Below, in pieces: positions 11,701 to 22,773 of a stretch of DNA of 64,000 bases (positions are counted from its first letter, which is position 1; every line of letters starts with the position of its first letter). Location: NCBI GenBank assembly GCA_030144725.1, contig JASKMD010000012.1, positions 7,053,095 to 7,117,094 of the forward strand. Direction: 5' to 3'. The notes beneath the pieces are model-generated. The model did not search any database, was not told the origin of the DNA, and worked only from the letters and a program-made list of their open reading frames with translations. Position numbers and translations under genes: made by a program. This DNA is from Haematococcus lacustris. Taxonomy: Eukaryota; Chlorophyta; Chlorophyceae; Chlamydomonadales; Haematococcaceae.

Positions 11701-12639
11701 CCCGGCAACGCAAAGGCAATGTGAGCAGCCTGATCAAGGGCACTGGCAAACCCAATGACAGCCTCCTGAAAGCTCGAGATGAGGTGGCTGAGCTGTGGAA
11801 GCAGATGGTGGACGAGGTGGAGCGCAACCACGCAGTGCAGGTGGAGTGCAGTCCCTGCCAGTGGCTCCACCCACCTCTACCGCTGCCCCTGCACCTGCAA
11901 CTGCATCCTGACAACAGCCGTGGCCTGGCACTGATGATGGCACTGGGTGTGCCATGCTCTGGTGCAGGTCGTGAATCCCACCTATGCACAGATGGTGATG
12001 CAGCTGCCGCCAGAAGCGTCACACACAAGCCCGGTGTTCGTCCATGACTTCTTCCGCAGCTTTGCCACCACCTTGTTCCTAGGCAGTGAGGTATGCGCCC
12101 AGTCTCCAGACAGTCGTCTCGGTAGTATTAGTAACACTGCTTATGGCCTGTACCCCTACCCTACCCCGTCATCACCACCCTCACACCGCCCCAACTAGCC
12201 ATGTGCCTGATGTATTGCCGCAACCTTAGACTTGGACCATGCTGGGCACACTTCTTTCTTGTGTGGGATGGGAGGGCTGGCTGCTACCTGGGTGGGCTGT
12301 GGCTCAAGCCTGGGTGCCATGTGCATGAAACATGAGTTAAGTCCGGAGATTGGACCCCCAGAGGGTGAGGGCGGGCAAGCAGCCTAACGGATGAAGGCAG
12401 TGTAAGCCATCTTCTTTTTGTGAGCCTGGCAGTGACCATGAGAACCTGGCATGCTGCAGGTGCGGCTCTATGTCTTTGAGGCGCTGTTCTTCCTGGCAGT
12501 CGACATGGACCTGCATAACATCCCACTGGCAGCGCTGCTCACCTTCATCATGGCCACTGTGGTAAGCTGGGCGCGCCACACCCTGGGCAAGAACAACATC
12601 TCTCAGAAGACTGTCATTGACAGCCACTTTTTGATATGA
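5747..12639 (+). CDS. TMEM67: Meckelin (TMEM67/MKS3), ciliary transition-zone membrane protein
   Basis: Seventeen exons fit with all phases consistent and give 1007 aa (human about 995): 5747-6013, 6065-6430, 6668-6810, 7077-7238, 7359-7520, 7713-7897, 8298-8481, 8794-9004, 9283-9440, 9679-9803, 10103-10218, 10457-10692, 11003-11083, 11306-11477, 11688-11840, 11968-12090, 12460-12639. Residues 1-39 form a signal peptide (hydrophobic LVFGIASVLLLHV). A cysteine-rich extracellular region follows, then PWLYYGS, then membrane segments beginning near residue 525 (LIVFEAVIGFPLFMW) and further ones in exons 9, 10, 12 and 17. Family signatures include FLDWEKPR, GYYLHGR and the conserved terminus DSHFLI before the stop. 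Meckelin is a core member of the MKS module that gates the base of cilia; this implies a flagellated organism. No truncation seen. Confidence 0.94.
10831..10874 (+). repeat. 22-bp tandem duplication in TMEM67 intron 12
   Basis: AAGGGTGTGCCGCGCATGAT plus AC occurs twice in direct succession. Confidence 0.9.
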
Positions 12640-14022
12640 CAGCATTCAGTACTGGTCTGTGACAGCAAGCCAACAACCAGCTTTTGCTAGTCCAGCCTGT
12701 TCTGCTAGGCTGGCCTCATGCTCAGTTAATGGACGCTAGACCAGGGCAAGCCAGAAGGCAGGAAGCCCATGAACAGTCCCTGTGGGTCAGGCAGCTGCCA
12801 CAGGGGCCATGCTGGGAAAGAGGATCCTCTTGAGCTAACCACCCACAATCGACATCCACACTGGCAGGTCATGCGGAGGTGGTGTGTACAGGCTGGGTCA
12901 GCGTATATAGTCCCAACACCATGCATTGCACATTGACCGTGATAATGACGCCCAGCATGTCAGGTAGGACCCCTGGTGCCATACACCCCTTGCGTTGTGA
13001 TGTTAGAGTGTGCTCTAGCTTGTGTTGTTGTGCAGTATGCAGCAGTGGGGACTGGGTAGCTTGCACGTGGCAGGAGGAGCTTGCATACAAACTGTGCATG
13101 AGTGCACGGTGCAACGGTGCATGGATAGTACATGTAGTGCTTGCAGCCATGCGTTTTGTACACATCATGATGACAGCGGTGTCATTAGCTGTATGCGTTA
13201 TGATGCCTTCTGATGTGTGTAAGCACATAGAGGGCTGCAGCCATGACGCCCCAGCAGCGTCGCCAACAGCCGAGAATGCTGCGCTAAATGTTCCAGTGTG
13301 AATGATGGATTGGTGCACAATGAGTAGAAATGGCCTACACCTCGTAAGCCATCAGCCGTAGGGTTATACCTATCGCCCTCGCCCTCTAGGGGTTTGCTCA
13401 TAATGGTGCACATAGGCCCTAAACGGAGGCATGTCAGTTATCATTCTTCGTACTGTTCCATGATGGACTCAGAAGTGGCGCACTCATCAATGACATGTTT
13501 ATCATCGATAACCACCTAAGCAGTATATGCAGAACAACTGCGTTTTTATAAAGCTGACTCCCTCAAACCCAGCCTTCTCCGGACCCCAATCGCTGTTGCC
13601 CAACCTAAACCTGGTATAGGAGGTATAGGAGCACAAACACGTCAACGCTTTGAGACAGTTCAACACCAGAGTATACAACCCTGTACAGTAAGCATTATGA
13701 TAAGCACACCAGAAAAACACGCACACCAGAAAAACACTTTCCCAGATACCCCTCCTAGACCCACTGGCTTCTAACGTGTTTCACTCCCTGGCACCCTGTC
13801 TGTTGGCTTGCCGCTGTTGGCCCTCTACACCACCATGCGGCAGGCCTGCAGCACAGCCTTGGCCCCCCACCCACCCCGGGTGCCAATGCCTGCGCTTCCA
13901 AAGAACACCACCAGCTGCTTGCAGGTCACCCACCGCTTCTGGGACTCAATGGCTGCCTCCTCCTCCATCTGCAAGGTGCATTGACTGGGTGTCGCCCGGT
14001 AGTTCGGTAGTGTCGCCCGGTA
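12640..14022. other. Intergenic between TMEM67 and mobile-element debris
   Basis: TMEM67 3' UTR must lie at the start; TGTAA, the usual green-algal poly(A) signal, occurs in GTGTAAGCAC near 13220. No other gene is supported. A direct duplication of GTGTCGCCCGGTAGT (about 13990-14021) lies immediately before the next fragment. Confidence 0.5.
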
Positions 14023-14433
14023 GTGGCCCCCCGCAAGCCCCCACAGCCCCCACGCAGCAGCCAGGCAGCCACACAGCCGGCAGCCTCAGGGCCTGTGCCC
14101 AGCACTCCCCCGCCAGCCAAGCGCAGCAAGCGCACCGAGGCTGAGCCGGCAGCTGATCCCACCCAGCCCACCAAGGGCACAGTCAAGGGCAAGGACAAGG
14201 CTGCCAAAGTCAAGCCGCCACCACAGCCAGGCAAGTGGCTGGACAGGGACTGCAATGCGGCATTGAACATGCAGCGCATTGGGGAGAGCAGGTGGCGTCC
14301 ACTGGAGCTGTGCTACTGGCCAGAGCAGGGAGCTCTGTCAGCCAAGGGCAAGGAGTACCCTGGCCTAGGGTACAAGCGGCTGCGAGACAAGCCACCCAAG
14401 GCCCAGGAGCAGCAGCCTGCTGTGGCACAGTAG
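14023..14433 (+). mobile_element. TnpB/Fanzor-like C-terminal coding fragment, copy 1
   Basis: The frame runs from APRKPPQ through a Pro/Lys-rich linker (PPPAKRSKRTEAE, KGKDKAAKVK) to WLDRDCNAALNMQRIG, then SRWRPLELCYW and the terminus RLRDKPPKAQEQQPAVAQ-stop. DRDxNAAxNM matches the RuvC-III motif (catalytic Asp) at the end of TnpB and eukaryotic Fanzor nucleases. The zinc-ribbon cysteines that usually precede it are not in this exon, and RuvC-I and RuvC-II are absent, so the copy is truncated or its other exons are missing. Two other C-terminal copies (42852-43525 and about 22089-22154) share the same last residues and the same non-coding tail. Family known: RNA-guided nucleases of IS605-type and eukaryotic transposons. 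Activity from this copy is unlikely. Confidence 0.55.
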
Positions 14434-14698
14434 TGTGTGTGCCCCCCCATTTGAGCTGTCATCAGCTTACATTAGCACATGTTTTGCCATGCCAACTCTA
14501 CACAATAGCCCTCAGGGGTCAGGCAATAATGTAGGTGGTAGGCGCTCAGGTGCCATGTGCACTGGGTTACTCCACACAGCCCAATAACACCGTTTGAGTC
14601 GGGCCACTATTGCCCACTAGTATATTCCCGCTAGTGGCTGCTAGTGGCCACTACTGGTCCGACTCAGATGGAGGCCCTAGTGAGGGACAAGGGGGCTG
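14434..14698 (+). ncRNA. Conserved hairpin-rich tail after the Fanzor-like stop; candidate guide-RNA region
   Basis: This ~265-bp non-coding tail is shared with 42595-42851 and 21826-22088. Its outer 100 bp hold overlapping inverted repeats (GGGCCACTATTGCCC, CTAGTGGCTGCTAGTGGCCA) and it ends GGGACAAGGGGGCTG. In TnpB/Fanzor elements the guide RNA is encoded at this place, overlapping or following the end of the ORF. That this tail is transcribed as such is inference; it could equally be only the transposon end. Confidence 0.4.
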
Positions 14699-14852
14699 AG
14701 GTGTGCCAAGGTCAATAGAGTTAATGCTTAGATATGTACACAATCGTTGCTTGGAATGGGAGGCTTTGCTGCAGAGGTCACCAATGGGACCAGTGGTGGC
14801 AGCAGTATGGTGATGTAGGGCATAGCAGCATTAGGGCGAAGGGGCAGGTCGG

Positions 14853-15060
14853 TTGGTGCATGCTGCAGGCCAGGTAGCTAGTGAGCTGGCTGTCATCCTG
14901 CAAGCTCACTATGCTCCAAACCTGCGCCATGACCCGCTGCTTGCCGCCGTCCAGCCGGAACTTCTGGTTGGCCCAGCGTGGGTTAGGGTTGTCCTCCCAC
15001 ATGGGCTCCCACATCTCCAGTACTGCCTCAAGGTGCTTTCGGGAGGCCGTCCAGCTGCTG
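14853..15060 (-). mobile_element. Fanzor-like middle-exon fragment, opposite strand
   Basis: The minus strand encodes NPRWANQKFRLDGGKQRVMA followed by QVW (about 14900-15000). This aligns loosely with the RQRLRLYGAQDQALEQFFKK exon of the 43-kb copy (L-R-L-Y-G-x-Q and an aromatic pair). Its flank (CATCCTGCAAGCTCACTATG) resembles 43650-43670 and 47660-47700, so it belongs to the same repeat family. It lies tail-to-tail with the plus-strand fragment at 14.0-14.4 kb, so two copies or a rearrangement are involved. Confidence 0.4.
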
Positions 15061-15579
15061 CCTTGGCTAAGGTGGCAGGCTGCTGCTTGTTGCCCTCCTG
15101 CCAGGTCTGGGTTTGCTTATTGACACTGTGACAGCACTGATGCCACTTGCTGTGGGTGAGCTGCTGGCTGCACACAACCTCCCACCATAGGTCAATGGTC
15201 ACTTTTGCGAGGCCCCCATATCACAGTGTCCTTCCTGCCTGCCAAGAGGCTGACTGCTTCCCCACTCTCACTCCACCCTGGGCAGCCCACCCCGGCTCCC
15301 GGGCTGCTCTGCTGTGAGTGGGGTGTAGGGTCCTAGCTAGTGGGCGGTGGGGGGAGTGGAGGGTCCAAGGCCAGTGAGGGGAAACATTATCCTTTCCAGG
15401 GGTGTTTCGGTGCCGCTGCTTCGGGCCGGCATGGTCCTTTGCCACCCGGGCTTGTGTATTTTGGTGAAGAAACACACCGCCCAATAGCACCATAGATGTA
15501 GGCGTAGGAGTGACACTATGTGCAGGCCAGTAGCACAAGGGGTGAGTGATGCCTCGCTCTACACGACGAGTGCTGCGTT
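15061..15579. other. Intergenic upstream of ALG13
   Basis: No gene supported. The last few hundred bases should carry the ALG13 promoter; no clear core element is recognisable. Confidence 0.5.
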
Positions 15580-16980
15580 ATGGCTGCCAAGCGTGGGGCC
15601 GTGCAACGGGAGGTGCTTGTCACAGTGGGGACAACCAAGTTTGACGCGCTGATCAAGTTCAGTGAACCCGCTGCAGCTGCGCAACGGCGGGCTTTGCGCT
15701 GATGAATACGCTCATGCACTCTTCTCACAGGGCTGTGGATAACCAAGCCTTTGTTGACGCTTTGAAGCAAAAGGGTTACAGCCACCTTGCAGTACAAAAG
15801 GGGAATGGCAGCTACTTTCCCAAATATCTCCTGCCCAGCGGGGAGCTAGAGGCCACACTGAGTAATGGGGTCCATGTCAGGTGGGGCACATTGCCAATTG
15901 CATGTATGTGACCTGCACTGCAACCCCCCATGGCGGTGCATGCTGCCGCAGGTGCTTTGATTACCAGCCCAACTTGAACACTATCATGCAGCAAGCAGCT
16001 CTCATCATCAGCCATGCAGGCAAGCCTGTTCACAACAGCAAAGAAAGACATCACAGTGATACTGCATGGCAGCACGTCACCCGACTATTTTTCAGATGCA
16101 GCATAACTAAACACTGCCCATCATCGCCACGACAAATGAGATCCTGGATTGCACTGGCTATGTCCGGATTTGCTTCATGCAGTCATATGTCATACCTCCA
16201 GGTTCAGGCATATGCCCAACCTCCTGCAGTCTGCATCAATGTCTGAGCTACACAAGAAAGGCTGGCTGCTGTCTACCCACAGAGTGGCATCTTGTCCCAT
16301 CCTAGTCCAGCCTGCTCAGCCAGCAAGGGCTCCGCAGCAGGTTGCCACTTGTCACACAACACTGTAACAGGTGTAGCCCGATACCTCCTGTTATGCACAC
16401 AGGGTCTGGCAGCATCTTTGAGGCGCTCAGTTTGGGCAAGCACCTGATCGTGGTGCCCAATGCCGCTCTGATGGACAACCACCAAGTGGAGCTGGCTGAG
16501 CAGCTGGCAGCCATGAAACACTTGGTGCGTTCCCATGCATGTAGCAGTGTCACCATTTTTTTTTGAGCCAGCCAAACACATATTCCGAATGCTCATCACT
16601 CCCCTTCACTAGGTTGGCCCTGCCAGAGGCTCAGAATAAGCTTCTTCACCATCATTATCGTCATCATTGTCATTATCAACATCACCGTCACCATCATGAC
16701 GAGGGTTCAGAGTAGGCTCTTCCTGCAAACTAGCCAGGATTGAGGGGCTAGTCATGTTGTGTGCCCAGCTTTTGCTGCCCTTCCAGCAGCTTGGCCTCCT
16801 TACATGTGTAGCAGATGCTCTGTGCCTTGGTTTGGTTGCATGCAGGCTTGCACTACTCCTGACAAGCTGGTGGAGACGCTGCAGCAGCTGGATGGCACTC
16901 GCCTAATCCGTTATGTGCGAGGGGATGCAGCCCAGGTTGCAAAGCACATATCTGCAGCTCTTGGGGTCGTGTCTAGCTAG
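15580..16980 (+). CDS. ALG13: ALG13, catalytic subunit of UDP-GlcNAc transferase
   Basis: Five exons join in phase to 183 aa: 15580-15656, 15731-15880, 15952-16019, 16403-16524, 16846-16980. The protein starts with the [14 protein letters not shown] glycosyltransferase-28-type strand and loop, continues through LISHAG.. (seen as [20 protein letters not shown], the UDP-GlcNAc-binding segment) and [10 protein letters not shown], and ends ALGVVSS. This is the size of the stand-alone ALG13 found in yeast, plants and algae. It works with membrane-bound ALG14 on the cytosolic face of the ER to add the second GlcNAc to dolichol-PP-GlcNAc. Intron 3 has a GC donor (CAG|GCAAGC at 16020), forced by phase and by the unbroken SHAGSGS motif. 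A TCATCATT-type simple repeat lies in intron 4 (about 16650-16700). Confidence 0.93.
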
Positions 16981-17214
16981 GTGCTGGCCATTGCATAGTC
17001 TGCTCCTAAAGAACCAGTGTATAGTCAAGGGTGCTACTCAGGGGTGCGAGGCTTCTTGACGACCTCACTTACCGAGGCTGCCTGTTTCAGGTCGGATTGG
17101 TGAAGGCCAACGATTGCAACAAGTTTAACAACACATGGAGGTGCTTGCATAGTCAATGTCACAGACAGAATTGTGATTTGTGATGCGCGCCATTGCTGTG
17201 TACATATCTCTGTA

Positions 17215-20200
17215 ATGGGTACCGCACAGGCTGCAAACAAGCTGCTGGGCGTACTGAGCCATTCGCACAATCTCCACGCGGCAGCTGTTACCCGTGTCCA
17301 GGGCATTGCTGCACATTGTACAGCTCGCATCCAGCGCCTGTTCCTGGACGCGGGTTGCGCGAACCTTGTCCCTTTGGTCAACCATACGAACGAAGTGTGT
17401 GCACGGGTGTGCAATCAATGCCGTATATAACATGCTTCACATTCGCCTTCTCACCACGCACCTCGCTGTAAACTACTGCAGGTTGACCATGCACTAGGGC
17501 AATCCACTCCCCAGCGCACAGCCGCGGGCCCGAGCGCGCGTGACAGCGAATGTTGTGGAATTGTCGACCTCAGTAGGTCCCATGCCAAGCAGAAACGGAG
17601 CAGAAGTAGTCTGCAGGGCAGCACCGCGAAAAGGAGCAGGTTGGCTGATGCTCCAGCTGCTCCCACCCAAGCCACCCCTCCTAAAGGTCAACAAAACCTT
17701 GAGGGCTTTGCCAGCGGCAGTAGTATCGCTGGGCAGCATGTTTCAGCGGAGCCTGCGCCTCCCTTCCAGAATCAGTGTGTTGCTGGCCAGCAGGCTGGTG
17801 GTGCCCCTAACTTCACAGCCAGCAGTGGTCCACAGCCAGAGGGGGGTGACAGTATAGGTGCGCGCTGCAATGCAGGCCATGCTCTTACAGCTGAGGGTGG
17901 GGTGGGGGGCAACCAGCCCACTGCCACTGCCACCTCATGTCGCAGCACCAGGCGTGCCAGCAGATCAGGTCCCACCATGCTACACAAGGACCCACATTTT
18001 GACAGTCAGCAGTGTGGTGAAAGCAAAGCTGAGCATCTCATAACATCCCCAGGCCCAGCTGCCCTTTGCCACAGCAAGCGGTCCCCCCAGCAACAGCCAC
18101 CTGTGCTCACAAGCGAGCCGCTCACGCCTGTGGTCGCCATCACTGGGTTGGATGTCCATCCCCAGGCGTTAGGCCAAGCAGCCACCCCTGCCAGCAGTTT
18201 CCACCTGGTCAATACAGCTGCACAAGTACAGAGCACTTTGCTACCACCTGATGATCAGGAGATGCCAGACCAGCTGCCATCAGGGTCTGTGGTGAGCACA
18301 CCTCGCAACAGATGCTCGTTGAATGCACTTATTGAGGCCAGCATCAGCCCAAAGGCAGTACAGACTGGTAACATGCTCTCAGCTGGTACTCCCGTCCCTG
18401 CAAGTGAACATCAGGACATGGGGCAGGCAGTGGTTGGCACTCCCCCTCCTGTTGTCCCAGGCACTCTCTACGACTGCCTGCAGCAGGAAGTGAGCTTGCC
18501 CCCTCCTGCAGCACCTGAGCACAGCGCTACGCCTGCATTGAATCAGGCAATAGCAGCCTCGCCATCATGTTGTAAGGCAGAGAGCTCATGCTCATCACCT
18601 GCCATGGCCTGTGCTGCCAGTCCCGTCCAGACACCGTCATCAGTCAAACAAGGTGGAGACCAGCAAGGCGAGCTCCCATCTGCCAGGCAGGTGTCCTGCA
18701 ACACTGCTGGTCTCAGTTTTGCCTCAGCTGAAGCAGAGCAACAGCAGCTGACCGTCCCAGAGCCAATGGTAGAGTCGCCAGTGCTGCCAGCAGTGCAGCC
18801 ACCCAGCGCCAAGCATGACACTGAGATTGAGGGTGGTGATGAGGAAGGCCTGGTTGCACAGCACATGATGTGTGATGAGCCTCAAGCAGCAGCCTTCCAA
18901 TTCCAGGCAGTTGCTGTGGCCCGGGAGGTCACCCCTGACAGGGTGGTTGCAACCACCTGGACCAACAACAGCAGTGCTGCAGCGCCCGCTGACGCACAAT
19001 CCAAGGTGGACTCCCCGCTGCCACAGCTTGCTGCTGTGGAGCCCGCTGCTTGCCACAGCCCTGCCCAGCAACTAGCTGCACCTGTACTGGCGTCCAGTGC
19101 TTCACCTCAGCCTGTGGAGCTGCAAGAAGCTAAGCAGGTGGAACCCACTGCCGTGCTGCTGGGTCCCTCAGCGCAGCCAGCACGCCCTGCTGGCAAGATC
19201 AACAACGTCATCAGCGTCATTCGCTCGTTCCTGCCCATCCTGGCACCGCCATCGCCCCAGATTGCAGCTGGCAAGAAGGTCGTCAAGGTCCGTGAGGCTT
19301 GGTGGTGATGATGCAACACTGCAAGCATGGTCCGCAACCTGCCAGCCAACAGCCTTGAAGGCACATGTGGGCGGGGCTACAATCCCACGTCTTGGCTCAG
19401 CAGGACCTAGCAAGCTGTGTGTGGCACTGTTGGTGCGATGCAGGTCAAGGCACTAGAGCAGGCCCAGGCTGCCAAGCGAGCTGAGGAAGCACGTGCTGCA
19501 AGCAAGGCAAACAAGGGCAAGGATGTGGGGCGAGCTGTGCAGCAACAAGAGCTGCAGCAGGCGGCAGCGCCAGCTCCCACCACCCTCTCACCCAGCAAGG
19601 CACCGCCAGCCTGCCCTCCACCATCTTCCAAGCCAGCCGCAGAGGGATCGGTCGTTGCAGGTGGGCACAATAAGCCATTCAGCAGTAACAATAGCTCAAG
19701 GCAGTTCGAGCCAGTAGGGCTGCCTGAAGTACTGATGTGCTTGCCATGCTGCCTTGAAGCACTAATGCCACAAACAGGCATCCACTCCCCAACACTGGTT
19801 CTGAGACTGGGGACGGCCTGCGCTGTACTGCTGCCACTGGCTGTCCTGCAGTTAGTGCCCTGGGCAGCGTGAAGGCCCAGGTGGCAGCCATGCAGGCACG
19901 CATCCAGTCAGAGGACGAAGCGCGACGCAAGGCTGAGGCACTGAAACGCCAGGAGCATGAGGACATGTCTAGGTGAGAGGGCAAGGGACAGCAGGCCTGG
20001 TCAAGCATAAACCTCAAAAATCACACACATGCTTTAGATGTCACACAGCTCTCAGCAGGCGTCCTAGAAAAACTTGGGTAGAACAAATGCAGTACTGATG
20101 AGATGCCCATCATGCTCCTTGCATTGCAGGCAGCAGTCAGGTGCAGTGGGCAACGACATGTCCAGCTCAGCAGCTGCAGCAGGCCCTGAACCTGGTAAAC

Positions 20201-21066
20201 TGAAGCTGGATGCCAAGGACAAGGCTCGCAAGGCAGAGCTGAAGCGGCGTGATGAAGAGGAGCGGCGTCGGGCTGACCTGGCCATGAAGGTCAAGGCCAA
20301 GGACGAGCGCATTCGCAAGGCGACTCAGCAACCTGCTGCTCCTCCCCCTAGTGCCGCTCATGGCCACGCCGCCCAGCATCCGGCAGTGGCTGCTGGTGCT
20401 AAGCTCGCAGGGCTGCAGGGCGGTGCGTCAGGCGCGGGTACCTCAACTGCTCACCATGGAGCCCATGGGCCCAAAGCTGGATTCAAGCCTCAAGTGCGTG
20501 AGGCTATGGTGCACACCTTACTTGTGCCCAGCCACCTGTGCATCACGTGTATACCTTTTGCAGTCGTTGTGCTTATGCCCCACCAGGCTGACCATGCCTG
20601 CGCACATGCATCATGGCATTACATGACCTGCGATCCCTCTTGTTTGCGCTTGTCAAATGCAGGCTCCAGGCTCGAGTCTGGCTGCGGCTGCACAGGCAGT
20701 CGCTGTGCCTCCGGTCGCTGCCAAGCTCACTGCCCCCCTGGGTGTCCAGGCTCAGTCCTTGGCTGCCTCCAAACCCGTCCCTTCTTCGGCGCCGTTTCTG
20801 GCTGCTACGCCTGCACTACACAAGAATTCTTCAGCAGCCCCTCCCAGCTGCCAGCCTGCTGCCACCCCCCCCCCAGCAGCTCCTCCTGTATCATCATCAG
20901 CTGCTGCTATCCCCATGACGGCATCGGAGGCAGCAGAGGAGCAGCGCAATGTCCAGGCACTCGTCAGCTCTCCCTACATCAGCCAAGGGGCACACAGGAC
21001 GCCCGGAGCATGCAAGGCAGCCAGCAGGCTGGCAGCCACTCCTGGCTATGAGGTCTCCCCCTACCG
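17215..21066 (+). CDS. INCENP-like chromosomal passenger protein, C-terminus lost in gap
   Basis: Model: exons 17215-17394, 17482-19287, 19444-19660, 19852-19972, 20130-20493, 20663-21066 (phases consistent), about 1030 residues before the gap. The N-terminal exon encodes a short helical part (RIQRLFLDAGCANLVPLV). A long Ser/Pro/Ala/Gln-rich disordered region follows. Exons 3-5 encode strongly charged helices (VAAMQARIQSEDEARRKAEA; DKARKAELKRRDEEERRRAD), typical of a single-alpha-helix or coiled coil. The last exon ends with YEVSPYR, resembling the start of the INCENP IN-box that activates Aurora kinase; the acidic and TSS parts that should follow would lie in the 500-N gap. Only 234 bp separate it from ALG13. 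If the YEVSPYR reading is coincidence, it is just a charged coiled-coil protein. Confidence 0.5.
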
Positions 21067-21108
21067 GTGGGTGTGACTGGCGGGGGTGCCCAGGGGGACA
21101 GATGTCAC

Positions 21109-21608
21109 NNNNNNNNNNNNNNNNNNNNNNNNNNNNNNNNNNNNNNNNNNNNNNNNNNNNNNNNNNNNNNNNNNNNNNNNNNNNNNNNNNNNNNNNNNNN
21201 NNNNNNNNNNNNNNNNNNNNNNNNNNNNNNNNNNNNNNNNNNNNNNNNNNNNNNNNNNNNNNNNNNNNNNNNNNNNNNNNNNNNNNNNNNNNNNNNNNNN
21301 NNNNNNNNNNNNNNNNNNNNNNNNNNNNNNNNNNNNNNNNNNNNNNNNNNNNNNNNNNNNNNNNNNNNNNNNNNNNNNNNNNNNNNNNNNNNNNNNNNNN
21401 NNNNNNNNNNNNNNNNNNNNNNNNNNNNNNNNNNNNNNNNNNNNNNNNNNNNNNNNNNNNNNNNNNNNNNNNNNNNNNNNNNNNNNNNNNNNNNNNNNNN
21501 NNNNNNNNNNNNNNNNNNNNNNNNNNNNNNNNNNNNNNNNNNNNNNNNNNNNNNNNNNNNNNNNNNNNNNNNNNNNNNNNNNNNNNNNNNNNNNNNNNNN
21601 NNNNNNNN
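21109..21608. other. Assembly gap (500 N)
   Basis: Exactly 500 N, so probably a placeholder of unknown length. It removes the 3' end of the INCENP-like gene. Confidence 0.99.
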
Positions 21609-21825
21609 CAGACTCGACGCTGTGGCAGGGCGCACACGATTGCCGTTTGCCACTTCTGCATGTGCGACATGCTGCACTTTGATCTTGACTCGACAGCCCC
21701 ACAACGTCCCCCTAGGACTCAAAAGCGATTGTTTCAATCCCAACGACCCCGCATCAATTCCACGCTCTCGCACCGGGTCCAGTCAACCTGTCGCCTAAGT
21801 AATGAGAGTCAGCTTCTGCACCCTG
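21609..21825. other. Unassigned sequence after the gap
   Basis: About 215 bp without a recognisable gene between the gap and the next repeat. Confidence 0.5.
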
Positions 21826-22154
21826 CAGCCCCCTTGTCCCCCACTAGGGCCTCCATTTGAGCCGGACCAGTAGTGGCCACTAGCGGCCACTAGCGGGAAT
21901 GTACTAGTGGGCAATAGTGGCCCGACTCAAACGGTGTTGATGGGCTGTGTGGAGTAACCCAGTGCACGTGGCACATGAGCGCCTACCACCTGCATTATGG
22001 CCTGACCCCTGAGGGCTATTGTGTAGAGTTAACATAACAAAACATGCGCTCATGTAAACTGATGACAGCTCAAATGGAGGGGCACACATTACTGTGCCAC
22101 AGCAGGCTGCTGCTCACTGGGCCTTGGGTGGCTTGTCTCGCAGCCGCTTGTAAG
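21826..22154 (-). mobile_element. Fanzor-family tail, copy truncated just inside the ORF
   Basis: Minus-strand orientation. The tail 21826-22088 matches 42595-42851 almost base for base. It is followed by the stop (22089-22091) and the reversed coding for the last ~20 residues (..RLRDKPPKAQ.. region), broken at about 22152 in the RL codons. It is a 5'-truncated copy holding little more than the non-coding tail. Confidence 0.8.
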
Positions 22155-22430
22155 CCGCTTAAGCCATCAGCTGTTAGGTTGTTGCCTGGCTGCCCTACCC
22201 CTCCACGGGTCTATTGAAGAGTTGCAAAGTGAAGGTCACAGAATGCTAAATAATAAGAGTCAGCACCCTGTAGTCCTCTTGCTACTCTACAGTAAATTGA
22301 GATGTGCAGCTAAACAGAGGCAGCTAGTACTATCGCTGTACTGGCTACTCCGCCTACTTGGTGTGTGTGACTCCGTTGCCCTACAGCTCTTGCTCACACC
22401 ATCTCCGCTTGTTATGGTGGGGTTGGGCGG
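22155..22430. other. Unassigned sequence
   Basis: No supported gene. It lies between two element fragments. Confidence 0.5.
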
Positions 22431-22530
22431 CCCCAACATGGGGTTGGTAATCTTCATGCAAGTACTCTCTCAAAACTGCACTGTTCTCGATAGCGTTAAT
22501 CACATTGGCATTGGCGGTTTAGTCCGCGTA
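22431..22530 (+). repeat. Left-end fragment of family A transposon
   Basis: CCCCAACATGGGGTTGGTAA and about 80 further bases match 44124-44220 (left end of copy 2), including ATGCAAGTACTCTCTCAA and GATAGCGTT. The outermost TCAGG is lost and the rest of the element is missing. Confidence 0.8.
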
Positions 22531-22773
22531 ATCTGACCATCAGCGCTAGCCATTGGAGTCTCTGCTCGCGTACTGCCACATGTGCCCGCGAACAAATCAC
22601 AGCGGCGAGACGGGTCTCCTTGGCACGGTGAGCCACATCGCTGACACCCCATCTACCTAGCGTAGTGAGCTGATTGTGCCGTTGGGGGCCGCCCTGAGTA
22701 GCTGGCTGTTACCGCCATACCGCATTGTCGGGCACGTACCCCCAGTCCTGGCCTGGGCTGCTCCAGCCGATAC
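22531..22773. other. Intergenic downstream of CruP
   Basis: Holds the CruP 3' UTR (minus strand). No TGTAA signal was identified by eye. Confidence 0.5.

Noticed and set aside
12879..13301. ORFs of 140 and 149 codons on opposite strands after TMEM67
   Set aside because: No domain, no splice support, Cys/His-rich random composition; TMEM67 has already ended at its conserved C-terminus.
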